Below, in pieces: positions 1 through 6,623 of a DNA stretch of 9,872 nt. Source of the DNA: Chloroflexota bacterium (GTDB lineage: Bacteria > Chloroflexota > Limnocylindria > P2-11E); NCBI GenBank assembly GCA_005881085.1, contig VBGU01000058.1, positions 1 through 9,872 of the forward strand. Reading direction: 5' to 3'. Position numbers and translations under genes: made by a program. The notes beneath the pieces were generated by a model. That model was not told the origin of the DNA, made no database searches, and saw nothing but the letters and a program-made list of their open reading frames with translations. How positions within the stretch are numbered: the first letter of the stretch is position 1; each line of letters opens with the position of its first letter.

Positions 1-378
1 GAAGTAGTAGAGAGTCGCCACGCAGTCGGCCGACCCGCCGGTCCACGCGACCGATGAGAGGGTCATGACCTGCGTCCACGGCCAGAGGTAGCCGGCGAAG
101 TAGCCGGTCTGGGTCGCGTAGACGAGGACTCCGCTCTGCGAGCACTTCAGGCTGACGTGCGGCTCAGTGGTCGCCGTCGTGGAGACGGTGAACGTCACCT
201 GATGACCCCAGTGCGCGACACCGTCCGTCGAGTCCAGGACCACGAGCGCGAAGTTGCTGTCGGTGGCGCTGGCATTGTGCCGACCGCCCTTTGCGGCGGC
301 GGGCACGCTCGCGGAGACGAGAACAAGCATCGCAATGAAGAAGAGTGCAAACACTGACGCGAGCGCTTTGCTGAACAT
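1..378 (-). CDS. Secreted Ig-like protein, paralog 1 (3' end cut by window edge)
   Basis: An ATG at 376-378 opens a frame of 126 codons that runs off the window without a stop. The start is well supported: an anti-SD-perfect AAGGAGGT lies 12-13 bases upstream. Residues 1-29 form a signal peptide (positive end, hydrophobic stretch FALFFIAMLVLV, Ala-rich cleavage region PAAAK). The mature part is Ser/Thr-rich, beta-strand-like, and has two cysteines (Cys79, Cys119) placed as in an Ig-type disulfide. From the STDG motif onward it matches the protein at 1347-1781 at about 62 of 77 residues by hand count. I do not recognise a named family; a surface or extracellular beta-sandwich is inferred. The missing C terminus is probably about 18 residues, judging from the paralog. 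Confidence 0.8.
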   Translation of the reverse strand, partial: MFSKALASVFALFFIAMLVLVSASVPAAAKGGRHNASATDSNFALVVLDSTDGVAHWGHQVTFTVSTTATTEPHVSLKCSQSGVLVYATQTGYFAGYLWPWTQVMTLSSVAWTGGSADCVATLYYF

Positions 379-381
379 CGT

Positions 382-400
382 GCGTATTACCTCCTTACGC
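382..400 (-). promoter_or_regulatory. Shine-Dalgarno within a small inverted repeat
   Basis: On the minus strand the five-base arms GCGTA (396-400) and TACGC (382-386) flank a nine-base loop that contains the AGGAGGT of the gene at 1-378. The ribosome site would therefore sit in the loop of a weak hairpin. The site decides the ATG at 378. Whether the hairpin regulates anything is unknown. Confidence 0.5.
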
Positions 401-405
401 GATCA

Positions 406-422
406 CCTGTGTTCTTCACAGG
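406..422 (-). promoter_or_regulatory. Leader hairpin of the paralog 1 gene
   Basis: CCTGTG (406-411) and CACAGG (417-422) form a perfect six-base inverted repeat with a five-base loop in the leader of the gene at 1-378, just upstream of its Shine-Dalgarno. No T-run follows it on the minus strand, so it is not a terminator. It may stabilise the message or be an operator half-site pair; both ideas are inference. Confidence 0.3.
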
Positions 423-436
423 AGGGTGTTCATCCG

Positions 437-448
437 CACCTAACGCTC
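437..448 (-). repeat. 12-base leader block shared with the paralog at 1347-1781 (copy 1)
   Basis: On the minus strand this reads GAGCGTTAGGTG, identical to positions 1823-1834 upstream of the second paralog. It lies 59-70 bases from the ATG here, against 42-53 bases in the other copy, with a short hairpin between block and start in both. Conservation in otherwise diverged leaders suggests a promoter element or operator common to the two genes. Confidence 0.4.
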
Positions 449-549
449 CCGCCGATCACGTGTTCTGGGAATAGGAAGCTCGCTGGCTGGGCGCCCTGAC
501 CTACAGCGGCCCGACTAGTACTCGGGTAAGGAGGACCGTCCCGACAGTG

Positions 550-1194
550 TTAGCGCGTGGCAGTACGTTCGGCGACGATGCGATTAATCGCGTCGCCGCA
601 ACGCGTCGGCCATGAGAGCCGCGTCTGCGCCGAAAGCCTCGCGTTCGCCGCGGTGAGAATCGAAACGGCCGAGTCGTCGAGAGCACGGCTTGCGAGCGCG
701 TCATGTGCCGTTATGACGGCCGCCGCCACAGCGTATCGATCTTCCTGACATTTGGGAGATATCTCGTCCAGAAGAGCCTTGAGCTGAAGAACGATTGGGG
801 CGGTGGGCGCGAGAGCCTCCGGGTCGGCACTCGTCCGCGCCGCAATGAGGTACTCGGGAGTGACGAGCGCGGTTGGACCGGCGGTTTCACGCGTCATGTT
901 CGTGGCGGTCAGGGCAAAGGAGACCGCATCGCGCAGTGAAGCCGCCCCTCCGAGAAACGCGTACCAGGCGAAGAATGCGATGGTCGCCATGAGCAGCGTC
1001 CGCAGGACGACCGGCCCGAGTGGCTGCGAGGCGATCTTGGTGCGAAGACGCGCGATGCCGAGGTCACTTTGCCAGTCGCCACGAGCCCATCGCGGTGGTC
1101 CATACAGCGCCTCGACGGAACGGGCCATCCGCTGATCGTCCGGAGTCAGACGGGCCGCCGATCGCGCCGATATGGTCTCGCGTCGTCGCGGCAC
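550..1194 (-). CDS. Unrecognised single-pass membrane protein
   Basis: This is a 214-residue protein read from a GTG at 1192-1194. No strong Shine-Dalgarno precedes it, so a start at Met23 is possible. Residues 1-60 are Arg-rich and probably cytoplasmic. Residues 61-82 (containing LLMATIAFFAWYAF) form one transmembrane helix. The remaining 130 residues are Ala-rich, mostly helical in character, and carry two cysteines (Cys149, Cys199) that could form a disulfide outside the membrane. I do not recognise the family. It sits between the two secreted paralogs in the same orientation but has its own upstream region, with a terminator of the preceding gene in between. A role in the export or anchoring of its neighbours is only a contextual guess. 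Confidence 0.7.
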   Translation of the reverse strand: MPRRRETISARSAARLTPDDQRMARSVEALYGPPRWARGDWQSDLGIARLRTKIASQPLGPVVLRTLLMATIAFFAWYAFLGGAASLRDAVSFALTATNMTRETAGPTALVTPEYLIAARTSADPEALAPTAPIVLQLKALLDEISPKCQEDRYAVAAAVITAHDALASRALDDSAVSILTAANARLSAQTRLSWPTRCGDAINRIVAERTATR

Positions 1195-1283
1195 GCCCGA
1201 AGTCTACGAGTAGATACAGGGAAGATCGGATCACGGAATCCTTCCGATCGAGCCACCCTCGCGGCGATCGAGCGCACGAAGAA

Positions 1284-1312
1284 GAGGCCCCGGCTATGGA
1301 TGCCGGGGCCTC
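1284..1312 (-). terminator. Intrinsic terminator of the secreted paralog 2 gene
   Basis: A perfect 11-base inverted repeat (1284-1294 with 1302-1312, seven-base loop) lies 34 bases past the stop of the gene at 1347-1781. On the minus strand it is followed by TTCTTCG, a short T-rich tail. It separates that gene from the membrane protein gene at 550-1194. Confidence 0.75.
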
Positions 1313-1346
1313 ATGCAGATTACGGATCGCGCGCGACCGGAGATCC

Positions 1347-1781
1347 CTACGGGTACGCGGTGAAGTTCAGTGTTGCGAGAGTCACCGAATTCGCGCCGCT
1401 GAAGTAGTAAAGGGCCGCGACGCACTCGGCCGACCCGCTGGACCACGCGGAGGACGACAGGGTCATGACCTGCGTCCACGGCCATGGATAGCTTGCGTAG
1501 TAACCGCTCTGGGCCGCGTAGACCACTACGCCGTTCTGCGAGCACTTGAGGCTGACGTGCGGCTCGGTGGTCGCCGTCGTCGACGCGGTGAACGTCACTT
1601 GGTTACCCCAGTGCGCAAGGCCGTCGGTCGAATTCAGCAGAACGAGGCTGAGGTTGCCAGTCGGCACTGACTTGTGACCGCCGCCACCATTGTGGGCGGC
1701 CGCGAACGCTTCGGTGCTGCCGAGAACGAGGAATGCGAAAGAGAAGATGAGTGCGATGATCGCGAGCAACTTCCCGAACAA
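1347..1781 (-). CDS. Secreted Ig-like protein, paralog 2
   Basis: This is a complete 144-residue protein starting at a TTG (1779-1781) preceded by GGGAGG about six bases upstream. Residues 1-29 are a typical signal peptide (MFGK, then a long hydrophobic run, then EAFAAA). A Gly/His-rich linker (30-38) leads into a Ser/Thr-rich, beta-strand-like domain with a cysteine pair (Cys80, Cys120) 40 residues apart, as in small Ig-like sandwiches. It is closely related to the gene at 1-378, and the nucleotide sequences also align, so the pair arose by duplication. A terminator follows at 1284-1312. No enzymatic motif is visible. An extracellular structural or adhesive role is inference. Confidence 0.85.
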   Translation of the reverse strand: MFGKLLAIIALIFSFAFLVLGSTEAFAAAHNGGGGHKSVPTGNLSLVLLNSTDGLAHWGNQVTFTASTTATTEPHVSLKCSQNGVVVYAAQSGYYASYPWPWTQVMTLSSSAWSSGSAECVAALYYFSGANSVTLATLNFTAYP

Positions 1782-1805
1782 GATTTCCTCCCGCGCACGC
1801 CCGTT

Positions 1806-1823
1806 GTTTAGCGGCGCCTAAAC
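1806..1823 (-). promoter_or_regulatory. Leader hairpin of the paralog 2 gene
   Basis: GTTTAG (1806-1811) and CTAAAC (1818-1823) form an inverted repeat with a six-base loop in the leader of the gene at 1347-1781, directly next to the shared 12-base block. It is analogous in position, not in sequence, to the hairpin at 406-422. Confidence 0.3.
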
Positions 1824-1834
1824 ACCTAACGCTC
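1823..1834 (-). repeat. 12-base leader block shared with the paralog at 1-378 (copy 2)
   Basis: This is GAGCGTTAGGTG on the minus strand, identical to 437-448. It is the clearest stretch retained between the two leaders and is a candidate promoter element or protein-binding site. Confidence 0.4.
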
Positions 1835-1972
1835 GCTTGTTCGGGTCCGTCACGTCCGGTTGCGCAGCGTTGTGCGGCTGATTTCCCGCTACGGGTAGTA
1901 CGGACGTACCTCGCGACCCGCCGCTGATCGTGTGGGTCCTTCAGGGGAGCGGCGATTCCTCTGACACAAAGA

Positions 1973-2000
1973 GATCGGCCCGGCTTTCGCCGGGCCGATC
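1973..2000 (-). terminator. Intrinsic terminator of the pilin gene
   Basis: A perfect 12-base inverted repeat (1973-1984 with 1989-2000) has a four-base loop, which reads GAAA on the minus strand. It is followed on that strand by TCTTTGTG and lies 22 bases past the pilin stop. Confidence 0.8.
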
Positions 2001-2022
2001 GACATATCCAGCAGAGGGCGTA

Positions 2023-2175
2023 TTAGGTGAGGTTGTTGCCGATGTTGCTGAAGATGTTCTGGAGCTGACCGCGCAGGAAGATCATGGCGACGATGACAGC
2101 GATGGCAATGACAGCAATGATGAGTGCGTATTCCACCAATCCCTGGCCTTCGTCGTCACGGAAGAATGCGAGCAC
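2023..2175 (-). CDS. flp: Flp/Fap-type IVb prepilin
   Basis: This is a 50-residue protein starting at a GTG (2173-2175), with AAGGAGG about ten bases upstream. It has the Flp layout: a short charged leader (VLAFFRDDEG), the prepilin-peptidase site G10/Q11, then QGLVEYALII with the glutamate at mature position +5 and tyrosine at +6. A hydrophobic helix of about 24 residues and a short polar tail follow. The mature pilin would be 40 residues, normal for this family. Such pilins are exported and assembled by the Tad machinery into thin adhesive pili. No tad/cpa gene is in the window, so the machinery must be encoded elsewhere. A terminator follows at 1973-2000, so it is a monocistronic unit. Confidence 0.88.
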   Translation of the reverse strand: MLAFFRDDEGQGLVEYALIIAVIAIAVIVAMIFLRGQLQNIFSNIGNNLT

Positions 2176-2204
2176 TTTTCAAGTCCCTCCTTTCTTCCAT
2201 CTTT

Positions 2205-2223
2205 GGCTGGAGGATTACCAGCC
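2205..2223 (-). promoter_or_regulatory. Leader hairpin of the pilin gene
   Basis: GGCTGG (2205-2210) and CCAGCC (2218-2223) pair across a seven-base loop, about 30 bases upstream of the pilin GTG and just ahead of its Shine-Dalgarno. No poly-T follows. It is probably part of the leader of a highly expressed small message. Confidence 0.25.
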
Positions 2224-2264
2224 CACCTGAAGGCAAGAATAGGAGCGTTCCTCACCCTCACCAG

Positions 2265-2285
2265 TCCCCCGGCGGTACTCCCCCG
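2265..2285 (-). repeat. Tandem CGGGGGA repeat upstream of the pilin gene
   Basis: On the minus strand CGGGGGA occurs twice with a 14-base period (2279-2285 and 2265-2271), about 90-110 bases upstream of the pilin start and just past the end of the upstream gene. The position suits an activator or response-regulator site for the pilin promoter, but no regulator is identified. Confidence 0.3.
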
Positions 2286-2297
2286 TTCGAGTGATAC

Positions 2298-2639
2298 CTA
2301 GCGGAAATCGGGGTGCCCGCGACGTCGGACGCGGTCCCTGAGCGCCTCAAGGGGGCTGCGGGCGCGGGGAGGTTTGACGGCATTCGCGCCAAGTGTCGCG
2401 GCGACAGCATCCTTCAGCTGCTCCAGGGAGCATCCGAAGATCTCGCGTCGCTTCGCGCCCAGGGGCCCCTCCCCCTGCGTCTCGAATTCGGCCCGGAGCC
2501 GAAGAAAGCCAAAGCGGTTGTGGCGAGAAACGTCGAGTCCGGAGGTGAGCTCGTCGAGCAGGACGTACAGCTCCCGCCGCGAATCGCGCGAAAGGCTGCC
2601 GAGCCAGGCATCGAGAGCCCTCGTCGAGCGGTCATCCAC
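2298..2639 (-). CDS. Small unrecognised protein coupled to dinG
   Basis: This is a 113-residue soluble, Arg/Leu-rich, mostly helical protein without cofactor or metal motifs (one cysteine, in IFGCSLEQL). The GTG start (2637-2639) lies inside the last codons of the helicase gene, an eight-base overlap, so translation is probably coupled. There is no signal peptide or membrane segment. I do not recognise the family. Its tight linkage suggests a role with the DinG-like helicase, for example as an accessory or nucleic-acid-binding partner; that is inference from context only. Confidence 0.65.
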   Translation of the reverse strand: MDDRSTRALDAWLGSLSRDSRRELYVLLDELTSGLDVSRHNRFGFLRLRAEFETQGEGPLGAKRREIFGCSLEQLKDAVAATLGANAVKPPRARSPLEALRDRVRRRGHPDFR

Positions 2640-5379
2640 GGTCGCACCACGCTGACACGCGGGCGGCTATGCCGTCGAGTGGCAAATGTTCCGTGCGCGC
2701 ATCGGGCAGGGAGCCGAGCAGCACCTCGCCGTAATCCCTCGTGACGACGCGGCGGTCGAGGAGCACTACGGCGCCGTAGTCGGTCTTCGTGCGGATGAGC
2801 CGGCCGAACCCCTGGCGGAGCCGAAGCGCGGCCTGCGGCAGCTGGAACTGGACGAACGGGTCGTCGTAGCGCTCGGCCCGCCCCTGGACGAGCGGATCGT
2901 CGGGCACGCTGAAGGGGAGCCGGGCGATAACGACGCAGCGAAGGACGTCTCCGGGAAGGTCCACGCCCTCCCAGAACGATTGCGTGCCGAGAAGCACCGC
3001 TCGGCCCTGCGTGAAGCGCTCGAGGAGCGCGCGGCGCGATCCGTCGATGCCCTGCGTCAGCACGGCGAGGCCTTCGGTTTCGAGCGCACCGAGGCGCGCG
3101 GCCGCCTCGCGCAGGGTCGCGTGGGACGTGAAGAGCACGAGCGTTCGTCCTTCGAGCGCCCGCGCCACATCTTCGATGAGCCGCGCCGCCTCCTCAATGA
3201 ATTGTTCCTCGCCCGGAAGCACGATGTCGGTCGGCAGCACAAGAAGCGCCTGCCGCTGATGGTCGAAGGGCGAGCCGACCGCGAGCGGCTCGGCGACGTC
3301 CGCGATGCCGAAGCGATCGAGAGCGAAGTCGAATGAGCCCGCGACCGCCAGGGTCGCCGACGTGAAGACGACCGCGCGATGCGTATTCACGATCGTCGTT
3401 CGGATCACGCCACCGAGGTGGGTCTGCGCGACGTGCAGCGCGAGGGCGCCGTCGTTGTCGCGCTCGAGCCACACGATGTCGCTCAAACGGGGATCGTGCA
3501 GCCCGCGCGTGATCGCCGCGCGTGCGCCGGCCAGCTCACCCATCGCCGCCTCGAGCTCGGCGAGCTCGTCTTCGTCGCCGCCGAGGTTCCGGATCCGTTC
3601 CGCCGCGAACGCGACTCCGGCGATCGCGTCCGCGAGCCGCTCGCCGGCGAGCTCGACGGGGAGCCAGCGCTCGTCACTCGCGCGCAGGCCCGCGGTGATC
3701 CGCATACGTTCCTCGGGCGGGCCGTCCGCCGGCACCAGGAGCGCGCCGAGCGCATCGAACACCTCGGTCGTGCGTTCAACCGCGCGCTCGATCTCGGTGC
3801 GGATGCGCTCAGCGGGCTCCGCGCGCGCAGGATCTCGCAGCGCCGAGGTGACCGCCAGGGAATGCGCGACGCGCTGCAGATCGCGACGGAAGCGCGGCTC
3901 GTAGAGCTCGAGCCCGAAGGCATCGGTCGCTACATCTTCGAGCCGGTGCGCCTCGTCGATGACAACGTGCTCGGCCTGCGGAAGGAGGGCGCCGCGCATC
4001 CGCGCGTCCTGGAGAAGAAGCGCGTGGTTCACCACGACGATGCCGGCGTCAGCGGCTGCCTCGCGTGCCCGTTGCAGGTAGCAGTTCACGCCGGGCGTCC
4101 GCTTGCAGCGCCGCTGATCGCACGATTCATCGCTCGCCGAGATTCGCGACCAGAGCTCGCCCTCTCCTCTCATGAGGTTCAGCTCGGCGCGATCGCCGCT
4201 GTCCGTCGCTGTGCGCCAGACGAGCGTCTTGCACACGAGACGCGCTTCTTCGCGCGTCGTGACCGCGCCACGCAGGATCTGCCACCGGCGGGGACACAAA
4301 TAGTTCGATCGACCCTTCAGCACCGCGACGCTCACATCAGTGCCGAGCGCGGCCTGAACCGCTGGCGCATCTTTCCGGACCAGCTGATCCTGCAGCGGCA
4401 GCGTGTGCGTCGACACGATCACGCGCTCTCCCGCTGCCGCGGACGCGAGCGCGGGCACGAGGTACGCGATCGACTTCCCCACTCCCGTGCCGGCCTCGGC
4501 GACGAGCGCGCCGCCATCCGCAAATGTCCGCTCGATCGCCTCTGCGAGCTCACGTTGTTGCGGACGGTCCTCGTAACCGACGAGCTTTCTCGCGAGCAGG
4601 CCCTCCGGCGCGAACACGTTCTCGACATTCAGTTGCGGCGACGGGCGCTTTGCGCGGGGTTCTTCCTCGCTCGGCCCCTCGTGGGATCGTGATGGTCCGT
4701 GAGCTAGGGGCCGCTCGCTCGGAAAAACCCCGCGCTGCGCCCTGTCGTCCATCCACGCGTCGCGCGTTGCGGTGCCGGCGGCATCTCGAAAGAATTCGGC
4801 GGTACCCGGACCGAGAAGCTCGCTCAAGGCGGCGATCTCGCTCAAGACCATTGCCGGGAGTTCGCGCGCCACACGCGCCAGGTGGCCGAGCACGAGCGCT
4901 GAGGTGATCGCGTCATCGAGTGCGCGATGTGCCGCATCGGGAACGATCGCGGCATCGGCCGCGAGCCGCTGAAGGGCGTAGCTCGATGCGGACGGCAGCA
5001 GGATCGACGCGAGCTCGGCGGTGTCGAGCGTCGCGGCGCCGATGGGCATTCCCGCACGCTCCAGGAATGACACATCGAAGCCCACGTTGTGACCGACGAA
5101 GCACGGCGCACCGTCGCGGAAGGCGAAGGCAACGAAAAGAGCGGCCGCCTCTTGCGACGAGGGCGCGTGTTGCAGCTCGTCGTCACGGATTCCGGTGAGT
5201 CTGAGGATCGGCGGCGTCAGCGGGCGGCCGGGATTCGCGAACGTCAGGAAGCGCTCGCCAAGCGTGACCGCGCCTTCGGGCGACACGGTCAAGCGGATCG
5301 CGCCGATCTCGATGATCTCTTCGCTCTCCGCCTCGTAGCCCGTTGTCTCGAGGTCGACCGCGACCAGGACCCGGTCCAC
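2632..5379 (-). CDS. dinG: DEDDh exonuclease-DinG family helicase with Fe-S site
   Basis: About 915 residues from the GTG at 5377-5379. Residues 5-165 are a DnaQ-like 3'-5' exonuclease with all catalytic residues: D9 and E11 (DLETTG), D102 (HNVGFD), and H151 and D156 (HRALDD). The rest is an XPD/DinG superfamily 2 helicase: Walker A GTGVGKS (297-303), four Fe-S-type cysteines (C362, C420, C425, C433), DEAH (475-478), VVNHALL, TSATL (673-677), SFWEGVD (801-807) and the arginine-finger motif QGFGRLIR (856-863). Family members unwind DNA 5'-3', including D-loops, R-loops and quadruplex structures, in repair. The frame stays open upstream to 5685, but that stretch is low-complexity and antisense to the divergent gene. 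A GTG at 5458-5460 is the main alternative start. No LexA box is visible upstream. Confidence 0.93.
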   Translation of the reverse strand: MDRVLVAVDLETTGYEAESEEIIEIGAIRLTVSPEGAVTLGERFLTFANPGRPLTPPILRLTGIRDDELQHAPSSQEAAALFVAFAFRDGAPCFVGHNVGFDVSFLERAGMPIGAATLDTAELASILLPSASSYALQRLAADAAIVPDAAHRALDDAITSALVLGHLARVARELPAMVLSEIAALSELLGPGTAEFFRDAAGTATRDAWMDDRAQRGVFPSERPLAHGPSRSHEGPSEEEPRAKRPSPQLNVENVFAPEGLLARKLVGYEDRPQQRELAEAIERTFADGGALVAEAGTGVGKSIAYLVPALASAAAGERVIVSTHTLPLQDQLVRKDAPAVQAALGTDVSVAVLKGRSNYLCPRRWQILRGAVTTREEARLVCKTLVWRTATDSGDRAELNLMRGEGELWSRISASDESCDQRRCKRTPGVNCYLQRAREAAADAGIVVVNHALLLQDARMRGALLPQAEHVVIDEAHRLEDVATDAFGLELYEPRFRRDLQRVAHSLAVTSALRDPARAEPAERIRTEIERAVERTTEVFDALGALLVPADGPPEERMRITAGLRASDERWLPVELAGERLADAIAGVAFAAERIRNLGGDEDELAELEAAMGELAGARAAITRGLHDPRLSDIVWLERDNDGALALHVAQTHLGGVIRTTIVNTHRAVVFTSATLAVAGSFDFALDRFGIADVAEPLAVGSPFDHQRQALLVLPTDIVLPGEEQFIEEAARLIEDVARALEGRTLVLFTSHATLREAAARLGALETEGLAVLTQGIDGSRRALLERFTQGRAVLLGTQSFWEGVDLPGDVLRCVVIARLPFSVPDDPLVQGRAERYDDPFVQFQLPQAALRLRQGFGRLIRTKTDYGAVVLLDRRVVTRDYGEVLLGSLPDARTEHLPLDGIAARVSAWCDRG

Positions 5380-5485
5380 GGCTCGCCGATCTAGCCGCCT
5401 GGTGGGGCGGTAACTCGTCGCGCCGCTCGGGCGCGCGAGCGCAACTTTAGCCGCTGGCACCGACCGTGCGGGCGAGCGGTGGTTA

Positions 5486-6619
5486 GTGCGTGGCAAAGAC
5501 GCCCACCCGGTCTTGTTTTGGATCGGCACCGTCCTCCTCCTGATCGTCCTGCTCGCTGTCCTCGCGGGCGGTTCGGTCGCCCTGCGCGGAGAATCGGCAC
5601 CGACTCCCACGCCCCTATCGCTCCCCACCGTCACGGCCGCGGCGACCCCTGGTGGCCCGCTCCTTTCGGATTCGCGCGGGTTCATCGCGCTGCCGGGAAA
5701 AGCCGCGGCCGCGGAGCTTCGCCGCGAGACCGATGCCGCTCCGGTCAGCTCACTCCGCGGCCAGGGCTTCGTCGGGGCGGTGTCGGGAACGGGCAGGCGC
5801 GTCGCCTACTGGGTTTCGAGGACGGCCGATGGGGCCGCGAGCGAGCTGCGGGTGTTCGACGTCACCGCCCCGGACCAGGACACGACTCTCGCGACCGTCC
5901 TCGACACCGAGCGTGGTGCGGCCGCGGTCTGGTCGTCTGATCGGACTGGCATTGTCGCGGTCGTGGAATCGAGCGGACGAGCCGGGACCGGGGAGGCGCC
6001 GGGGCCGTTCTCGGCGCTTCGCGTCGTGGACACGCCGACGCGATCGATCCACGAGATCTCCCGACTCACCGACGGGAGCCAGTACTGGCCGGTCGGGTGG
6101 GACCGTGTCACGCGTCTCGTCGGCGCGTGCGTTTACGGGGGGCCGGATGCCACGGGGATTGCGTGGGTCGTGGTCGGAGAGGACGCGTTGAGCTCGCGGG
6201 TTCCGATGGAGGCGGGCATCCCCGCCATCACGATCCGCGCGAGCGGCAACGACGTTCTCGGCGTGCTGAACGGGAGCGTCCTCCGCGTCTGGACCCTCGA
6301 GTCATACAACGACCATCGCGAATTCGGAGCGGCGTCGGGCGAGCGGATCGGGTTCGCACGCTGGAAGCCCGGCGCCGATGAGATCGTCGTTCTGGTTGCG
6401 GATCGTCTCGAGATCTGGCCCAAGGCAGGGGGCGCTCGCCGGGTCGTCGCGCAAGGGCTCCCGACCGCAAGCGACCTTCTCGTCAGCTCCGACGGAGCGC
6501 TCGTCTTCGTCGCGTTCGACGGCGGAGCGAGCGCGATGGCGGTCGACCTTGCGACCGGCCGCACCGCGCCGCTTCCGATGTCCGGCTCGCTGCTCGCCGC
6601 GCCGATCTCGTTCCGCTAG
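5486..6619 (+). CDS. Membrane-anchored beta-propeller-like protein
   Basis: This is a 377-residue protein from a GTG at 5486 with only a weak upstream purine patch. Residues 9-33 are a signal anchor or uncleaved signal (LFWIGTVLLLIVLLAVLAGG), followed by a Pro/Thr linker (37-56). The large outer domain has repeated beta-strand blocks with aspartate turns (RVAYWVSR, LRVFDV, DGSQYWPVGWD, VLRVWTLE, ARWKPGADEIVVLVADRLEIWP, SSDGALVFVAFDG). These resemble the TolB/WD40-like propeller blades common in surface proteins. No enzyme motif is seen. It diverges from the helicase gene and converges on the dehydrogenase gene with four bases between stop codons, so the two transcripts probably overlap at their 3' ends. 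Its function is unknown. Confidence 0.8.
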   Translation: MRGKDAHPVLFWIGTVLLLIVLLAVLAGGSVALRGESAPTPTPLSLPTVTAAATPGGPLLSDSRGFIALPGKAAAAELRRETDAAPVSSLRGQGFVGAVSGTGRRVAYWVSRTADGAASELRVFDVTAPDQDTTLATVLDTERGAAAVWSSDRTGIVAVVESSGRAGTGEAPGPFSALRVVDTPTRSIHEISRLTDGSQYWPVGWDRVTRLVGACVYGGPDATGIAWVVVGEDALSSRVPMEAGIPAITIRASGNDVLGVLNGSVLRVWTLESYNDHREFGAASGERIGFARWKPGADEIVVLVADRLEIWPKAGGARRVVAQGLPTASDLLVSSDGALVFVAFDGGASAMAVDLATGRTAPLPMSGSLLAAPISFR

Positions 6620-6623
6620 ACGA

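Noticed and set aside
1224..1249. Seven-base inverted repeat GATCGGA/TCCGATC upstream of the membrane protein gene
   Set aside because: Long 12-base loop, no T-run and no similarity to a known operator, so too weak to call a site.
1020..1670. 216-residue plus-strand frame across the left region
   Set aside because: It spans the opposite strand of two minus-strand genes and a perfect terminator hairpin, and is composed mostly of Arg and Ala.
2176..2297. Possible c-di-GMP (GEMM) riboswitch ahead of the pilin gene
   Set aside because: The leader has a small hairpin but lacks the conserved GEMM core and tetraloop-receptor features.
3379..4692. 437-residue open frame antisense to the helicase
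   Set aside because: It is a shadow of the helicase frame. The opposite strand carries all the DinG motifs, and this frame shows none.
5395..5485. Search for a LexA box or clear promoters between dinG and the divergent gene
   Set aside because: No GAAC-N4-GTTC site and no convincing -35/-10 pair was found; only GC-rich short palindromes are present.
5380..5685. N-terminal extension of the helicase frame by 102 codons
   Set aside because: It runs through the divergent promoter region and antisense to the gene at 5486-6619, is Arg/Pro/Thr low-complexity, and lies before the point where the exonuclease fold starts (catalytic Asp only nine residues after the chosen start).
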